Below are positions 27,543 through 35,304 of a DNA stretch of 64,000 bases, piece after piece. The notes beneath the pieces were generated by a model that was given only the letters and a program-made list of their open reading frames with translations, did no database searches and was not told the origin of the DNA. The stretch's first letter is position 1. Every line of letters begins with the position of its first letter. Made by a program: the position numbers and the translations under genes. Location of the stretch: assembly GCA_024638815.1 (NCBI GenBank), contig JAHEJM010000006.1, forward strand, positions 19,753 through 83,752, written 5' to 3'. The stretch comes from Acidimicrobiales bacterium. Its GTDB lineage: Bacteria; Actinomycetota; Acidimicrobiia; Acidimicrobiales; SZUA-35.

Positions 27543-28615
27543 TGGGGCGGGTGGCGGAACTGGAACACCGGGTCCTGGCCGAACTGGCCGCCGCCCCCGG
27601 ACCCGACCACGATTCCCGGCATCTGGTGCAGGCCAGGGTCGACGACATCCTGCGTCCGACCGGGGCCCTGGCCCGGTTGGACGAGCTGGCGGTGTGGCTG
27701 GCCGGCTGGCTGGGGGCCCGACCTGCCGTCGACCACCCGGCCGCCGTGATTTTCGCCGCCGATCACGGGGTAGCCGAACTCAGTGCCTTCCCGGCCGACG
27801 TGACGGCGGCCATGGTCACGGCCTTTCGATCGGGTAGGGCGTCGATCTCGGCCATGGCCTCGGTGGCCGGAGCGACGGTCGAGGTGGTGGACCTCGGGGT
27901 CGGTCGACCGACCGACGACATCCGCCGTACCGCGGCCATGTCCGAGTGGCGCTTCGTCGAAGCATTCGAAGCCGGCCGCCAGGCTGTGGCCCGCCCGTTC
28001 GAATCCGATCCGGCATCGGACGACGCCACAAGGCAGGACCTGCCTGATCTTCTGATCCTGGGTGAGATGGGCATCGGGAACACCGCGTCGGCCGCCGCCG
28101 TGGTCGGAGCGTTGACCGGCGCCGAGGCGTCCGAGGTGGTCGGCGCCGGCACCGGGGTCGACGGCGATCGGTTGGCGGCCAAGGTGGCGGGTGTGGAGGC
28201 CGCGCTGGCCCGGTTGGCCGACGAAGCGAGCGGCCGGGGGACGCCGTCACCGTTCGAGGTGATGCGTCAGGTCGGGGGGACCGAGCTGGTTGCCATGATG
28301 GGAGCCATGGTCGAGGCCAGAGTACGGTCCATACCGATTCTGCTCGATGGCTACGTGGTCGGGGCATCGGCCCTGGCCCTTCACGTCCTGGGGGCGTCGG
28401 CGGGGACGGCCGCCGCCGCCGAGCATTTGTGGGCCGGGCATTGTTCGGCCGAACCCGGCCACCGTCTGGTGCTGACGGAACTGGGGCTGCGACCGCTGCT
28501 CGATCTCGACTTCCGCCTGGGCGAGGCCTCCGGAGCCATGGCCGCCCTACCCCTGGTTCGAATGGCCTGCCGCCTGGTCACCGATGTGCCAACCTTTGCC
28601 GAGTGGTTCGAGTGA
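27542..28615 (+). CDS. cobT: Nicotinate-nucleotide:dimethylbenzimidazole phosphoribosyltransferase
   Basis: CobT activates the lower ligand of cobalamin by making alpha-ribazole phosphate. The 357-residue protein shows VIFAADHGVAELSAFPADVT, GEMGIGNTASAAAV and the C-terminal LGEASGAMAALPLVR, with Glu328 at the position of the catalytic base known from Salmonella CobT. All active-site blocks are present. It is coupled to cobU by TGATG. CobS begins 93 bases downstream, a region without a separate gene. Confidence 0.95.
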   Translation: MGRVAELEHRVLAELAAAPGPDHDSRHLVQARVDDILRPTGALARLDELAVWLAGWLGARPAVDHPAAVIFAADHGVAELSAFPADVTAAMVTAFRSGRASISAMASVAGATVEVVDLGVGRPTDDIRRTAAMSEWRFVEAFEAGRQAVARPFESDPASDDATRQDLPDLLILGEMGIGNTASAAAVVGALTGAEASEVVGAGTGVDGDRLAAKVAGVEAALARLADEASGRGTPSPFEVMRQVGGTELVAMMGAMVEARVRSIPILLDGYVVGASALALHVLGASAGTAAAAEHLWAGHCSAEPGHRLVLTELGLRPLLDLDFRLGEASGAMAALPLVRMACRLVTDVPTFAEWFE

Positions 28616-28708
28616 CGGGAGTCGGGCGTGAGCGCGGGTCAGTGAGGACGGTTCGAGTGGCGGAGTGTCCCGTGACGGGGTGGATCCGATGACCGGGGGG
28701 CCGATCTC

Positions 28709-29497
28709 GTGACCCGACTGGCCGGGGCCCGAACTGCGGTGGGCTTCCTCACCCGGGTGCCGGTGGGAGCGGCAACCGGATCACCGGCGGCCGCCGTGGG
28801 ATGGTTTCCGGCGGTGGGCGCCGGAATCGGACTGACCCAGGGTTTGCTGCTGGTCGGGGCCGGGGATGTGACCACACCACTGTTGGCGGCGGCGCTGGCG
28901 GTGGCCGCTTCGACCCTCATCACCGGGGCCTTCCATCTCGACGGGATCGCCGACGTGGCCGACGCCTTCGGCGGAGGTTGGACGCGGGAGCAGCGGCTGG
29001 AGATCCTCAAGGACTCCCGACTCGGCACCTACGGAACGGCCACCGTGGCGCTGGTGCTGCTGATCGAGACCGCAGCCCTGTCGGCCATCGTCGACAACTC
29101 ACTGCCGCCATGGTGGTGGCCGGTGACGGCCACCGTGGCCGCTCACACCTGGTCCCGAGCCGTGTCCGTGGCCACAATGCGGATGGCACCGCTCGCCGGT
29201 GACGGCCTGGGCGCCGGCTATGGCGCCGGGCTGTCATGGCCGGTGGTCGTGGCGGCGGTGGTCACCGGTGTGGTCGCCCTGATCCCACCGGCGGTTGTCA
29301 TCGACTCGGGAGCCGACGTGACCCGGTCCGAGATCGTCGTCGTGGTGCTGGCCACGGCGCTGGCCTCGTCGGCCGCCGCCGCAGCGGTGATCCGCCTGGC
29401 CGTGATCAAGATCGGGGGCGTGACCGGCGACGTCCTGGGAACGGTGCAACAGGTGGCAGCCCTGACCATGCTGTGTGGATTGGCCACGGTGGCCTGA
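28709..29497 (+). CDS. cobS: Adenosylcobinamide-GDP ribazoletransferase
   Basis: CobS joins adenosylcobinamide-GDP and alpha-ribazole (phosphate), the last step of nucleotide-loop assembly, in the membrane. The 262-residue, mostly hydrophobic protein has the family motifs GAFHLDGIADVADAFGGGW and LKDSRLGTYGT in the first half. Both carry the acidic residues thought to bind metal. Start is GTG at 28709. With cobU and cobT it supplies what is needed to finish or salvage cobalamin; corrin-ring genes are not in the window. Confidence 0.94.
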   Translation: MTRLAGARTAVGFLTRVPVGAATGSPAAAVGWFPAVGAGIGLTQGLLLVGAGDVTTPLLAAALAVAASTLITGAFHLDGIADVADAFGGGWTREQRLEILKDSRLGTYGTATVALVLLIETAALSAIVDNSLPPWWWPVTATVAAHTWSRAVSVATMRMAPLAGDGLGAGYGAGLSWPVVVAAVVTGVVALIPPAVVIDSGADVTRSEIVVVVLATALASSAAAAAVIRLAVIKIGGVTGDVLGTVQQVAALTMLCGLATVA

Positions 29498-29587
29498 GGG
29501 CGGCATCGACGGGGTCGCAGTTGGAACCCGATTCGGCTCGAGTCTTCTCGGGAGACGGGCCACGACCTTACTACACTGGGGTTTGAG

Positions 29588-30508
29588 ATGGACTTCTCCG
29601 ACATCGCAACATCGGAATGGGTGAGCGCCGGAGCCACGCTGCTGATCGGTGTCGCCGTCAGCTTCGTCATCACCCGGAGCATCCACACCGCAGCCAAGCC
29701 TCTGCGCATGCAGGAGGACTTGGCCAAGGTGATCTCCCGCATCGCCCGGGCCCTGATCCTGGTTCTCGCCTTGGTGCTGGCCCTCGAACAGCTCAACGTC
29801 AAGGTCGGTCCGCTCATCGGTGCCCTCGGTATCGGCGGTGTGCTGGTGGCACTGTCGCTGCAACCGGTGTTGGGCAACCTCGTCGGGTCCATCATGCTCC
29901 AGGCCCGGCGACCGATTCGCAAGGGCGACCAGATCCACAGCAACGGCCAGTCCGGGACCGTGATCGACATCAACGGGCGGGCCGTGGTGCTCAAGACCTT
30001 CGACGGCGAGATCGTGCATCTGCCCAATCTGAAGGTATTGGAGGAGGCGCTGGTCAACCAGACCAGCGATGAGCATCGGCGGACCCTCATCCCGTTCCAA
30101 GTCTCCTACGACACCGATCTGCGGGCGACGCAGCGGATCCTGGTCAAGAAGCTGCGAGACCTCGACGCCCTGGCCGGAGCCCCCCAAGCCGATGTGCTGG
30201 TCACCGGGTTCGGCGAGTCCGGCATTGATATGGTGGCCCGTATCTGGCACTTCAGCGAGGAACTGACCAGCCGGTGGGCCATCAGCGAGTCGGCCATTAC
30301 CATCCGTGAGACCCTGGCCGAGGCCGGCATCACCATCCCGTTCCCTCAGCGGGTGCTTCACCTGGGTCAGGGTTTGGATCACGCTACGGCGGAAGTCGTC
30401 ACCGGATCGCAGAAGTCTCAGGGTCCGGCCGGTCTCGACGTGAACGCCAACGGCTCGCCGACGGCATCCGAGTCGCCCACCCCAGCCGGGGAGCAAACTT
30501 CGTCGTAG
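29588..30508 (+). CDS. Small-conductance mechanosensitive channel, MscS family
   Basis: A 306-residue MscS-type channel that would release solutes when membrane tension rises. Hydrophobic helices occur at about 8-30 and 50-70, and the pore-lining third helix is about 75-105 (LIGALGIGGVLVALSLQPVL, glycine/alanine packed as in MscS). The cytosolic beta domain follows, with DQIHSNGQSGTVIDINGRAV. The last 40 residues are a low-complexity Ser/Pro/Ala tail. ATG 29588 follows a gap after cobS. Divergent function from the B12 genes. Confidence 0.9.
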   Translation: MDFSDIATSEWVSAGATLLIGVAVSFVITRSIHTAAKPLRMQEDLAKVISRIARALILVLALVLALEQLNVKVGPLIGALGIGGVLVALSLQPVLGNLVGSIMLQARRPIRKGDQIHSNGQSGTVIDINGRAVVLKTFDGEIVHLPNLKVLEEALVNQTSDEHRRTLIPFQVSYDTDLRATQRILVKKLRDLDALAGAPQADVLVTGFGESGIDMVARIWHFSEELTSRWAISESAITIRETLAEAGITIPFPQRVLHLGQGLDHATAEVVTGSQKSQGPAGLDVNANGSPTASESPTPAGEQTSS

Positions 30509-30537
30509 TCCGACGCAAACGGGGCCCCCGGCCGACC

Positions 30538-31749
30538 TCAGGCCAGGTAGGACAGGGCAAGGGCGGCGTGGGCGGCGATGCCCACGGCCATGGCGTCCTC
30601 ATCGATTCGCATGAGATTGGAATGGCAGGCGTGGGCCTGATTCGGCTCCACGCCATCGGGGCACACGCCGAGGAAGGCCATCAGCCCCGGCACCCGCTCC
30701 AGCACATAGCTCCAGTCCTCGGAGCCCATGATCGGCGCCGGCATGAGGCTCACCCGGTCGGCTCCGAGCACATCGGTCAGGACCCCGACCGAGAAGTCGG
30801 TGAACCCGGCGTCGTTCACCGTCACCGGGTAGCCGTAGTCGAGTTCCACGTCGACCCGGCAGCCATGAGCGCCGGCAATGCCCTGCACCACCTGTTCGAT
30901 CGAGCCCAACACCTGCTCCCTGGTCTCGGCATCGACCGTGCGCACGGTGCCGGTCAGCTCGGCCGACTCGGGGATGACGTTGGTGGTGGTGCCGGCGATG
31001 ATCCGGCCCACGGTCAGGACCGCCGGTTTGAACACGTTGACGGTGCGGGTGATATGGGTCTGGAGGGCGGTGACCATCTCACACGCCACCGGAATGGGAT
31101 CGACCGCCATATAGGGGGCCGAGGCATGACCGCCCCTACCGCGCACGGTGATCGTGAACTCGTCGGACGAGGCCAGCATGGGGCCGGGGCGGGTCTGGAT
31201 CGACCCCGACTGCAGGTTGGGGAACACATGGAGGGCGAAGGCGGCATCCACCTTCGGGTTCTCGAGCAGACCTTCCTCGATGCAGTAGCGGGCTCCGTGG
31301 TGGCCCTCCTCCCCGGGCTGGAACAGGAACTTGACCGAGCCCCGAAGTTCGCGGCGGCGGGCGTGGAGCAATCGGGCGGCGCCGGCCAACATGGCCACAT
31401 GGGCGTCGTGCCCGCAGGCATGCATGACCCCGGTATGGCTGCTGGCGAACTTCTCACCGGTGTCCTCCGGCATGGGCAGGGCGTCCATGTCACCCCGCAG
31501 CACCAGGGTCGGCCCGGCGCCGTCGCCGATCAAGGTGGCCACCACCGACGACACGGCGTCGCCGGTCCGGATCTCGAGGTCGAGGCCGCTGAGGGCGTCC
31601 AGGATCTTGGCCTGGGTCATGGGTAGGTGGTTGCCCAACTCTGGCTCGGCGTGGATGCGGCGACGGAGGCGGATCGTGTCAGCCAGCAGATCGCGGGCGT
31701 CGGCCATGAGCCGGTTGCCGTCGAGAGCGATGCGAGTGGTCATGGCCAC
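30538..31749 (-). CDS. M20D-family metal-dependent amidohydrolase
   Basis: A 403-residue enzyme of the hippurate hydrolase/IAA-amino-acid hydrolase group. Zinc- or manganese-binding motifs are VLRGDMDALPMPE, HACGHDAHVAML and FQPGEEGHHGA. The dimerisation domain (about 190-300) includes GRGGHASAPYMAVDPI, and the terminal HSNLMRIDEDAM supplies a further ligand-type histidine region. These enzymes cleave N-acyl amino acids or related amides; the substrate here is unknown. It faces MscS convergently. An in-frame ATG six bases later (31743) is an alternative start. Confidence 0.9.
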   Translation of the reverse strand: MAMTTRIALDGNRLMADARDLLADTIRLRRRIHAEPELGNHLPMTQAKILDALSGLDLEIRTGDAVSSVVATLIGDGAGPTLVLRGDMDALPMPEDTGEKFASSHTGVMHACGHDAHVAMLAGAARLLHARRRELRGSVKFLFQPGEEGHHGARYCIEEGLLENPKVDAAFALHVFPNLQSGSIQTRPGPMLASSDEFTITVRGRGGHASAPYMAVDPIPVACEMVTALQTHITRTVNVFKPAVLTVGRIIAGTTTNVIPESAELTGTVRTVDAETREQVLGSIEQVVQGIAGAHGCRVDVELDYGYPVTVNDAGFTDFSVGVLTDVLGADRVSLMPAPIMGSEDWSYVLERVPGLMAFLGVCPDGVEPNQAHACHSNLMRIDEDAMAVGIAAHAALALSYLA

Positions 31750-31938
31750 AAGGTAGTTGACCGACCGAATCCGAACCCATCCGTGCTCTGCTCAACCCCC
31801 GCCCGTGATCCGGGCCGGTCCCGAATGTCCCGGCCGGTCCACGCCGGATTTCCGCCATGGCGAACCGGAAACCGGGCGGAATTGCCGTAGTTTCGCGTGG
31901 TCGATTGAATGTTCACGATCAGGTCAAGGCTCGGCGAC

Positions 31939-31989
31939 GTTTGGCCGGAGGCCAAACTCGGGGCGGCGAGCACCGTCTCGCCGCACTAG
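31939..31989 (+). repeat. Hairpin repeat, short form, upstream of glutaminyl cyclase
   Basis: GTTTGGCC-GGA-GGCCAAAC (31939-31957) forms a perfect 8-bp stem. It is followed by CGGCGAG-CACCGT-CTCGCCG (31964-31983), a 7-bp stem, and then CACTAG. The same layout occurs three times at 50458-50674. The 51-bp element ends where the ribosome site AAAGGGGAGG of the next gene begins, so it would lie in the 5' leader of that mRNA or overlap its promoter. The rest of 31750-31998 shows no gene. Confidence 0.8.
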
Positions 31990-31998
31990 AAAGGGGAG

Positions 31999-32937
31999 GT
32001 GAGAAAGATCGCCGTACTGGTCGTCGCCATGGTGTGGTTGGCGGCCGCCTGCGCCACCGATTCATCCAACGGTGCCAGCGGCACGGCCGACACGGCCTCG
32101 ATCACAACCATCGACCCGGCGTCGACCACCACCGTCGACCCGGCGCCGACCACCACCGGGTCCGAGGCGGTCGGCACTTCGGAGCCGGTCCCCCGCACCA
32201 TCACCGTGATCGAGGTGTACGACCACGACTCGGCGTACACCCAGGGACTGGAGTGGATCGACGCCGGTCGGTGGAACGGTCACCTTCTGGAGAGCGCAGG
32301 CCAGTACGGCGAATCCCGGCTCCGGATCTGGGATCCGCTCGGTGCCCCCGACGGTCCGCCGGCATCCCTGGTCGAGACCGAATTGAGCGACGACCTGTTC
32401 GCCGAGGGGGCCACCGTGGTCGGCGATCGGGTGTGGCAGCTGACCTGGCTGGCCGGCCGGGCCTTCGTCTACGACCTCGACACCCTGGAACCGGTCGACG
32501 AGTTCGATTACGAGAGCGAAGGCTGGGGTCTGTGCCTGCTCGATGATGTCCTGGTCCGCAGCGACGGTACCGACCGGCTGTGGTTTCATCGACCCGACGA
32601 CTTCGAGGTGGTGGCCACGGTGCAGGTGACGGCCGAGGGTCGTCCGGTCGAAGCCATCAACGAGCTGGAGTGCGTGCCCGGAGCCGAGTCCGAGGCATCG
32701 AGGCGGTCGGCCGACGACCGGATCTGGGCCAACATCTACCAATCGAACAGCATCATCGCCATCGATCCGGAGTCGGGGGCGGTGACCGACATGGTCGACG
32801 CCTCGGCCCTGGTTCCCCCTGGATTCGAGGGCGACACCGACCGGGTGCTCAACGGCATCGCCTACCAGCCCGACACCGGACGGTTCTGGCTGACCGGCAA
32901 ACGCTGGCCCGTGCTCTATGAAGTCGAGATTGACTAG
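31999..32937 (+). CDS. Glutaminyl-peptide cyclotransferase (Glu_cyclase_2), lipoprotein
   Basis: A 312-residue protein of the beta-propeller glutaminyl cyclase family, which converts N-terminal glutamine to pyroglutamate. The N-terminus is a lipoprotein signal with Cys18 in WLAAAC, followed by a Thr/Pro-rich linker (20-65). The propeller carries YTQGLEWIDAG, LWQLTWLAGRAFVYD-type wording (WQLTWLAGRAFVYDLDTLEP), EGWGLCLLDD, INELECV and NGIAYQPDTGRFWLTGKRWP, all family hallmarks. Start GTG 31999 has AAAGGGGAGG directly upstream. Preceded by a dispersed hairpin repeat. Confidence 0.9.
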   Translation: MRKIAVLVVAMVWLAAACATDSSNGASGTADTASITTIDPASTTTVDPAPTTTGSEAVGTSEPVPRTITVIEVYDHDSAYTQGLEWIDAGRWNGHLLESAGQYGESRLRIWDPLGAPDGPPASLVETELSDDLFAEGATVVGDRVWQLTWLAGRAFVYDLDTLEPVDEFDYESEGWGLCLLDDVLVRSDGTDRLWFHRPDDFEVVATVQVTAEGRPVEAINELECVPGAESEASRRSADDRIWANIYQSNSIIAIDPESGAVTDMVDASALVPPGFEGDTDRVLNGIAYQPDTGRFWLTGKRWPVLYEVEID

Positions 32938-32948
32938 TCCGGTACGCA

Positions 32949-33395
32949 TTGCTGACCCTGCTGAGCCAGGGGCCGCGCCACGGTTACCAGCTCAAGGTGG
33001 AGTTCGACCGTGCCACCGGTGAGGCGTGGCCGCTCAACTTCGGCCAGGTCTACACGACCCTTCAGCGGCTGGACAAGGCCGGCCTGGTCGAGGCGGTCGG
33101 CTCCGAGAACGACAAGAATCTCTATTCCATCACCGACGCCGGCCGGGCCGATATCGACCAATGGCTGGCCACACCCGTGACCCAGCCTCTGGCCACCAGG
33201 GATTGTCGATCAAGATCCTGGTCGCCGTGGCCACCGGCTACACCAACCCCGGTCTCGGTCATCGACCGACAGCGCAACGCCACCATGGCCACGCTCCAGT
33301 CGGTGACGAGGCTGCGGGCCGACCCAGCGTCCGATGACGGCGACGCCGGCGCAAGGCGTGGCATGGCTGCTCCACCTGGATCCTGTCGGCCTTGA
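32949..33395 (+). pseudogene. PadR-family regulator, frameshifted relic
   Basis: The first 75 residues are a good PadR winged helix: LLSQGPRHGYQLKVEFDRAT, NFGQVYTTLQRLDKAGLVE, YSITDAGRADIDQWL. After ATPVTQPLATRD near 33205 the family sequence continues only in the next frame (LSIKILVAVATGYTNP), and then returns to the first frame (VIDRQRNATMATLQSVTRL). At least two compensating indels are therefore needed. The start is degraded too: no clear ATG with a ribosome site. PadR genes of this type usually precede an ABC exporter operon, whose remains follow here. Confidence 0.75.
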
Positions 33396-34190
33396 CCGTA
33401 CTGACCGTGTCCGGAATCGACTCCGACCGCGGTGTGTGGGTGGAGGCCGATGGTCGCTACCTGGACTACAGCGGCACGGCCCACGACGAGGTTGGCGAGA
33501 TTCTCGCCCGGTACGAGATCGAGCCCCGCATCCTGTTCGAGGTCGACACCTACCTTGTTCCCCGGGTCGAGGACGACAACGGCGTTCAAAGGTGGTGGTC
33601 CGACCGGGCCACCGTGCTCACCGATGATCTGGCCGACGCCCTCCGGCTCGACCCCGGCGACCGGCAGGCAGCCGCTGACGGAGCCGTTCTGGTCAACACC
33701 GCCGCCGTGGGTTACGTCGGCCAAGTGCCGCCCATCGAGAGCTCCACAACCTGCGGTTCAGCGCAGGAATACAGGTCGGCAAACCGCCAACACTTCCCGG
33801 TATCAGCGGTCGCTCGATCCTGATTGCGGTAGCTGCCATCATCTTGGTTGTGCTCGGCTGGGTCGGATCGTTGATGGCGGGCGCCGAGCAACGAGCAGCG
33901 CTTGCCACGATGGCCGACCTCGGAGCGTCCTCATCGTTGCGACGCCGCCTCCCCACCATCCAGGCCTTGATCGTGGCCGGGGTGGCCGGAACGGTGGGCT
34001 CTGTGCTGGGGACCGTGCTGTTCTTTCTGGTGACGAGGGGTGACTCGTCGGTTCCGACGTGGATCATTCCATGGGATGCGGTGGCGGTGCTGGCCTTCGC
34101 TGTTCCCGCCGCAGTCACATTGCTGGTGTGGCTGTCAGCCGCCGTCCAGATCCGGGGGCTCGACCAGGTCGGCGGGATCGGCGGCCGACG
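33392..34190 (+). pseudogene. Remnant of an FtsX-type ABC transporter permease
   Basis: Two pieces in different frames remain. From about 33392 to 33735 there is an extracellular-looking segment (ILFEVDTYLVPRVEDDNGV). From about 33735 the reading continues in another frame with QVGKPPTLPG, a hydrophobic helix, AGAEQRAALATMADLGASSS and two further helices, as in the C-terminal half of FtsX/MacB permeases. The ATPase gene and the permease N-terminal half that would be expected after a PadR gene are missing. The end overlaps the opposing SWIM gene, so the exact limit is uncertain. Confidence 0.6.
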
Positions 34191-35304
34191 GGGCGACCAA
34201 CACCCAGCCCAGGGCGTCGTCGGGTTCGAATCGCCACCAGCGACCGTCGGGGTCGAGTCGTAGCTGCACTCCTGCGCTGCTGACGGCATTGCCCCGAACC
34301 CTGGCCCCCGGGCCCAGGGCCGCCACCCCGGGTTGGAGCAGCCCGGTCTCAGGCTCCCAACGTCGCCGGGACACGGCCAGGCCGGCGGCGCCTCCCTGCT
34401 CGAAAGCCAGGGCCGCCGCCGACAGTTCGTCCAGGGGCAGACCGGTGGCGGCGGCGATGCGACCCCGGTCACCGTTGACGGCCCGGCGGGCGACATCGGC
34501 TCCCACGGTGAGATCGAGATCGGACTCACCGTCGCCGGCCAGCATGGACCGGGCCCGTTCGGCGGCGTCGGCCACCAGCTCGGCCAACTCGGCACTATCG
34601 ACGGCGGCCTCGATGGGAGGGGCGACGGCCAGCGGTACCAGCCGACCGGCTTGGGCCGGGGCCGTGATCGAGCGGGTGAACGGCACCGGTTTGCGCCGAT
34701 AGGCGGCGGCCGCCGATGTACCCGGATCACGGCCCCGAGCATGGTCCTGATCGTCGGTGGCCAATCCCAGGCGCTCGGCCCGGCGGTCCCGAATCTTGCG
34801 CCGGAGTTCGTCACGACCTCGACCCCGGATCAGGGCCAGGGCGAACGGATCCCGGTCGAACACCTCGACCGAGGCGAGAGCCACAGCCGCTCCGTGGCGG
34901 CACAGGTCCCGACCGTCGGAACAGGTGCAGTGGCAGCTCACCTCCCCGGTCGATGGCACCAGGGCGGCCCGCAGCTCCTCGGTCATGACCCCGGCCAGCA
35001 CGGCGGCCGACCCTGGCCCGGACCGCTCGATGGCTCGGGTCAGCTCCTCCCATCGCCCGTCGTCGAAGGTCCGAACCCCTATCTGGGCGACGTGCACGGT
35101 CGAACCGTCACCGGAGCGGGAGCCGTCGACCCGAGCCCGGATCAAACCCGGTTCCATCTCCAGCTGCTCCACCCGGCCCAGCAGCGACCGGCCGGACTCA
35201 AGGGCTCGGTCGGCGGTGGCGATGGAGGCGACCAGACGATCGAGCCAGATCCGACCGGCGGTCACCTGGGGGTTCAGGGCCCCACCGTTCATGGCATCGT
35301 TCAT
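34135..35304 (-). CDS. SWIM zinc-finger protein, helicase partner
   Basis: A 389-residue protein with one SWIM zinc finger, CxCx(6)CxH, formed by Cys126, Cys128, Cys135 and His137 in CHCTCSDGRDLCRHGAAV. SWIM domains bind DNA or proteins. The rest is charged and low in known motifs; the C-terminal 60 residues are rich in Trp and Asp (DGRWWRFEPDDALGWVL). It is translated from an ATGA overlap with the SNF2 helicase stop, an arrangement common in actinobacteria, so the two very likely work together in DNA repair or remodelling. The precise role is unknown. Confidence 0.85.
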   Translation of the reverse strand: MNDAMNGGALNPQVTAGRIWLDRLVASIATADRALESGRSLLGRVEQLEMEPGLIRARVDGSRSGDGSTVHVAQIGVRTFDDGRWEELTRAIERSGPGSAAVLAGVMTEELRAALVPSTGEVSCHCTCSDGRDLCRHGAAVALASVEVFDRDPFALALIRGRGRDELRRKIRDRRAERLGLATDDQDHARGRDPGTSAAAAYRRKPVPFTRSITAPAQAGRLVPLAVAPPIEAAVDSAELAELVADAAERARSMLAGDGESDLDLTVGADVARRAVNGDRGRIAAATGLPLDELSAAALAFEQGGAAGLAVSRRRWEPETGLLQPGVAALGPGARVRGNAVSSAGVQLRLDPDGRWWRFEPDDALGWVLVAPSAADPADLVEPPDLDGG

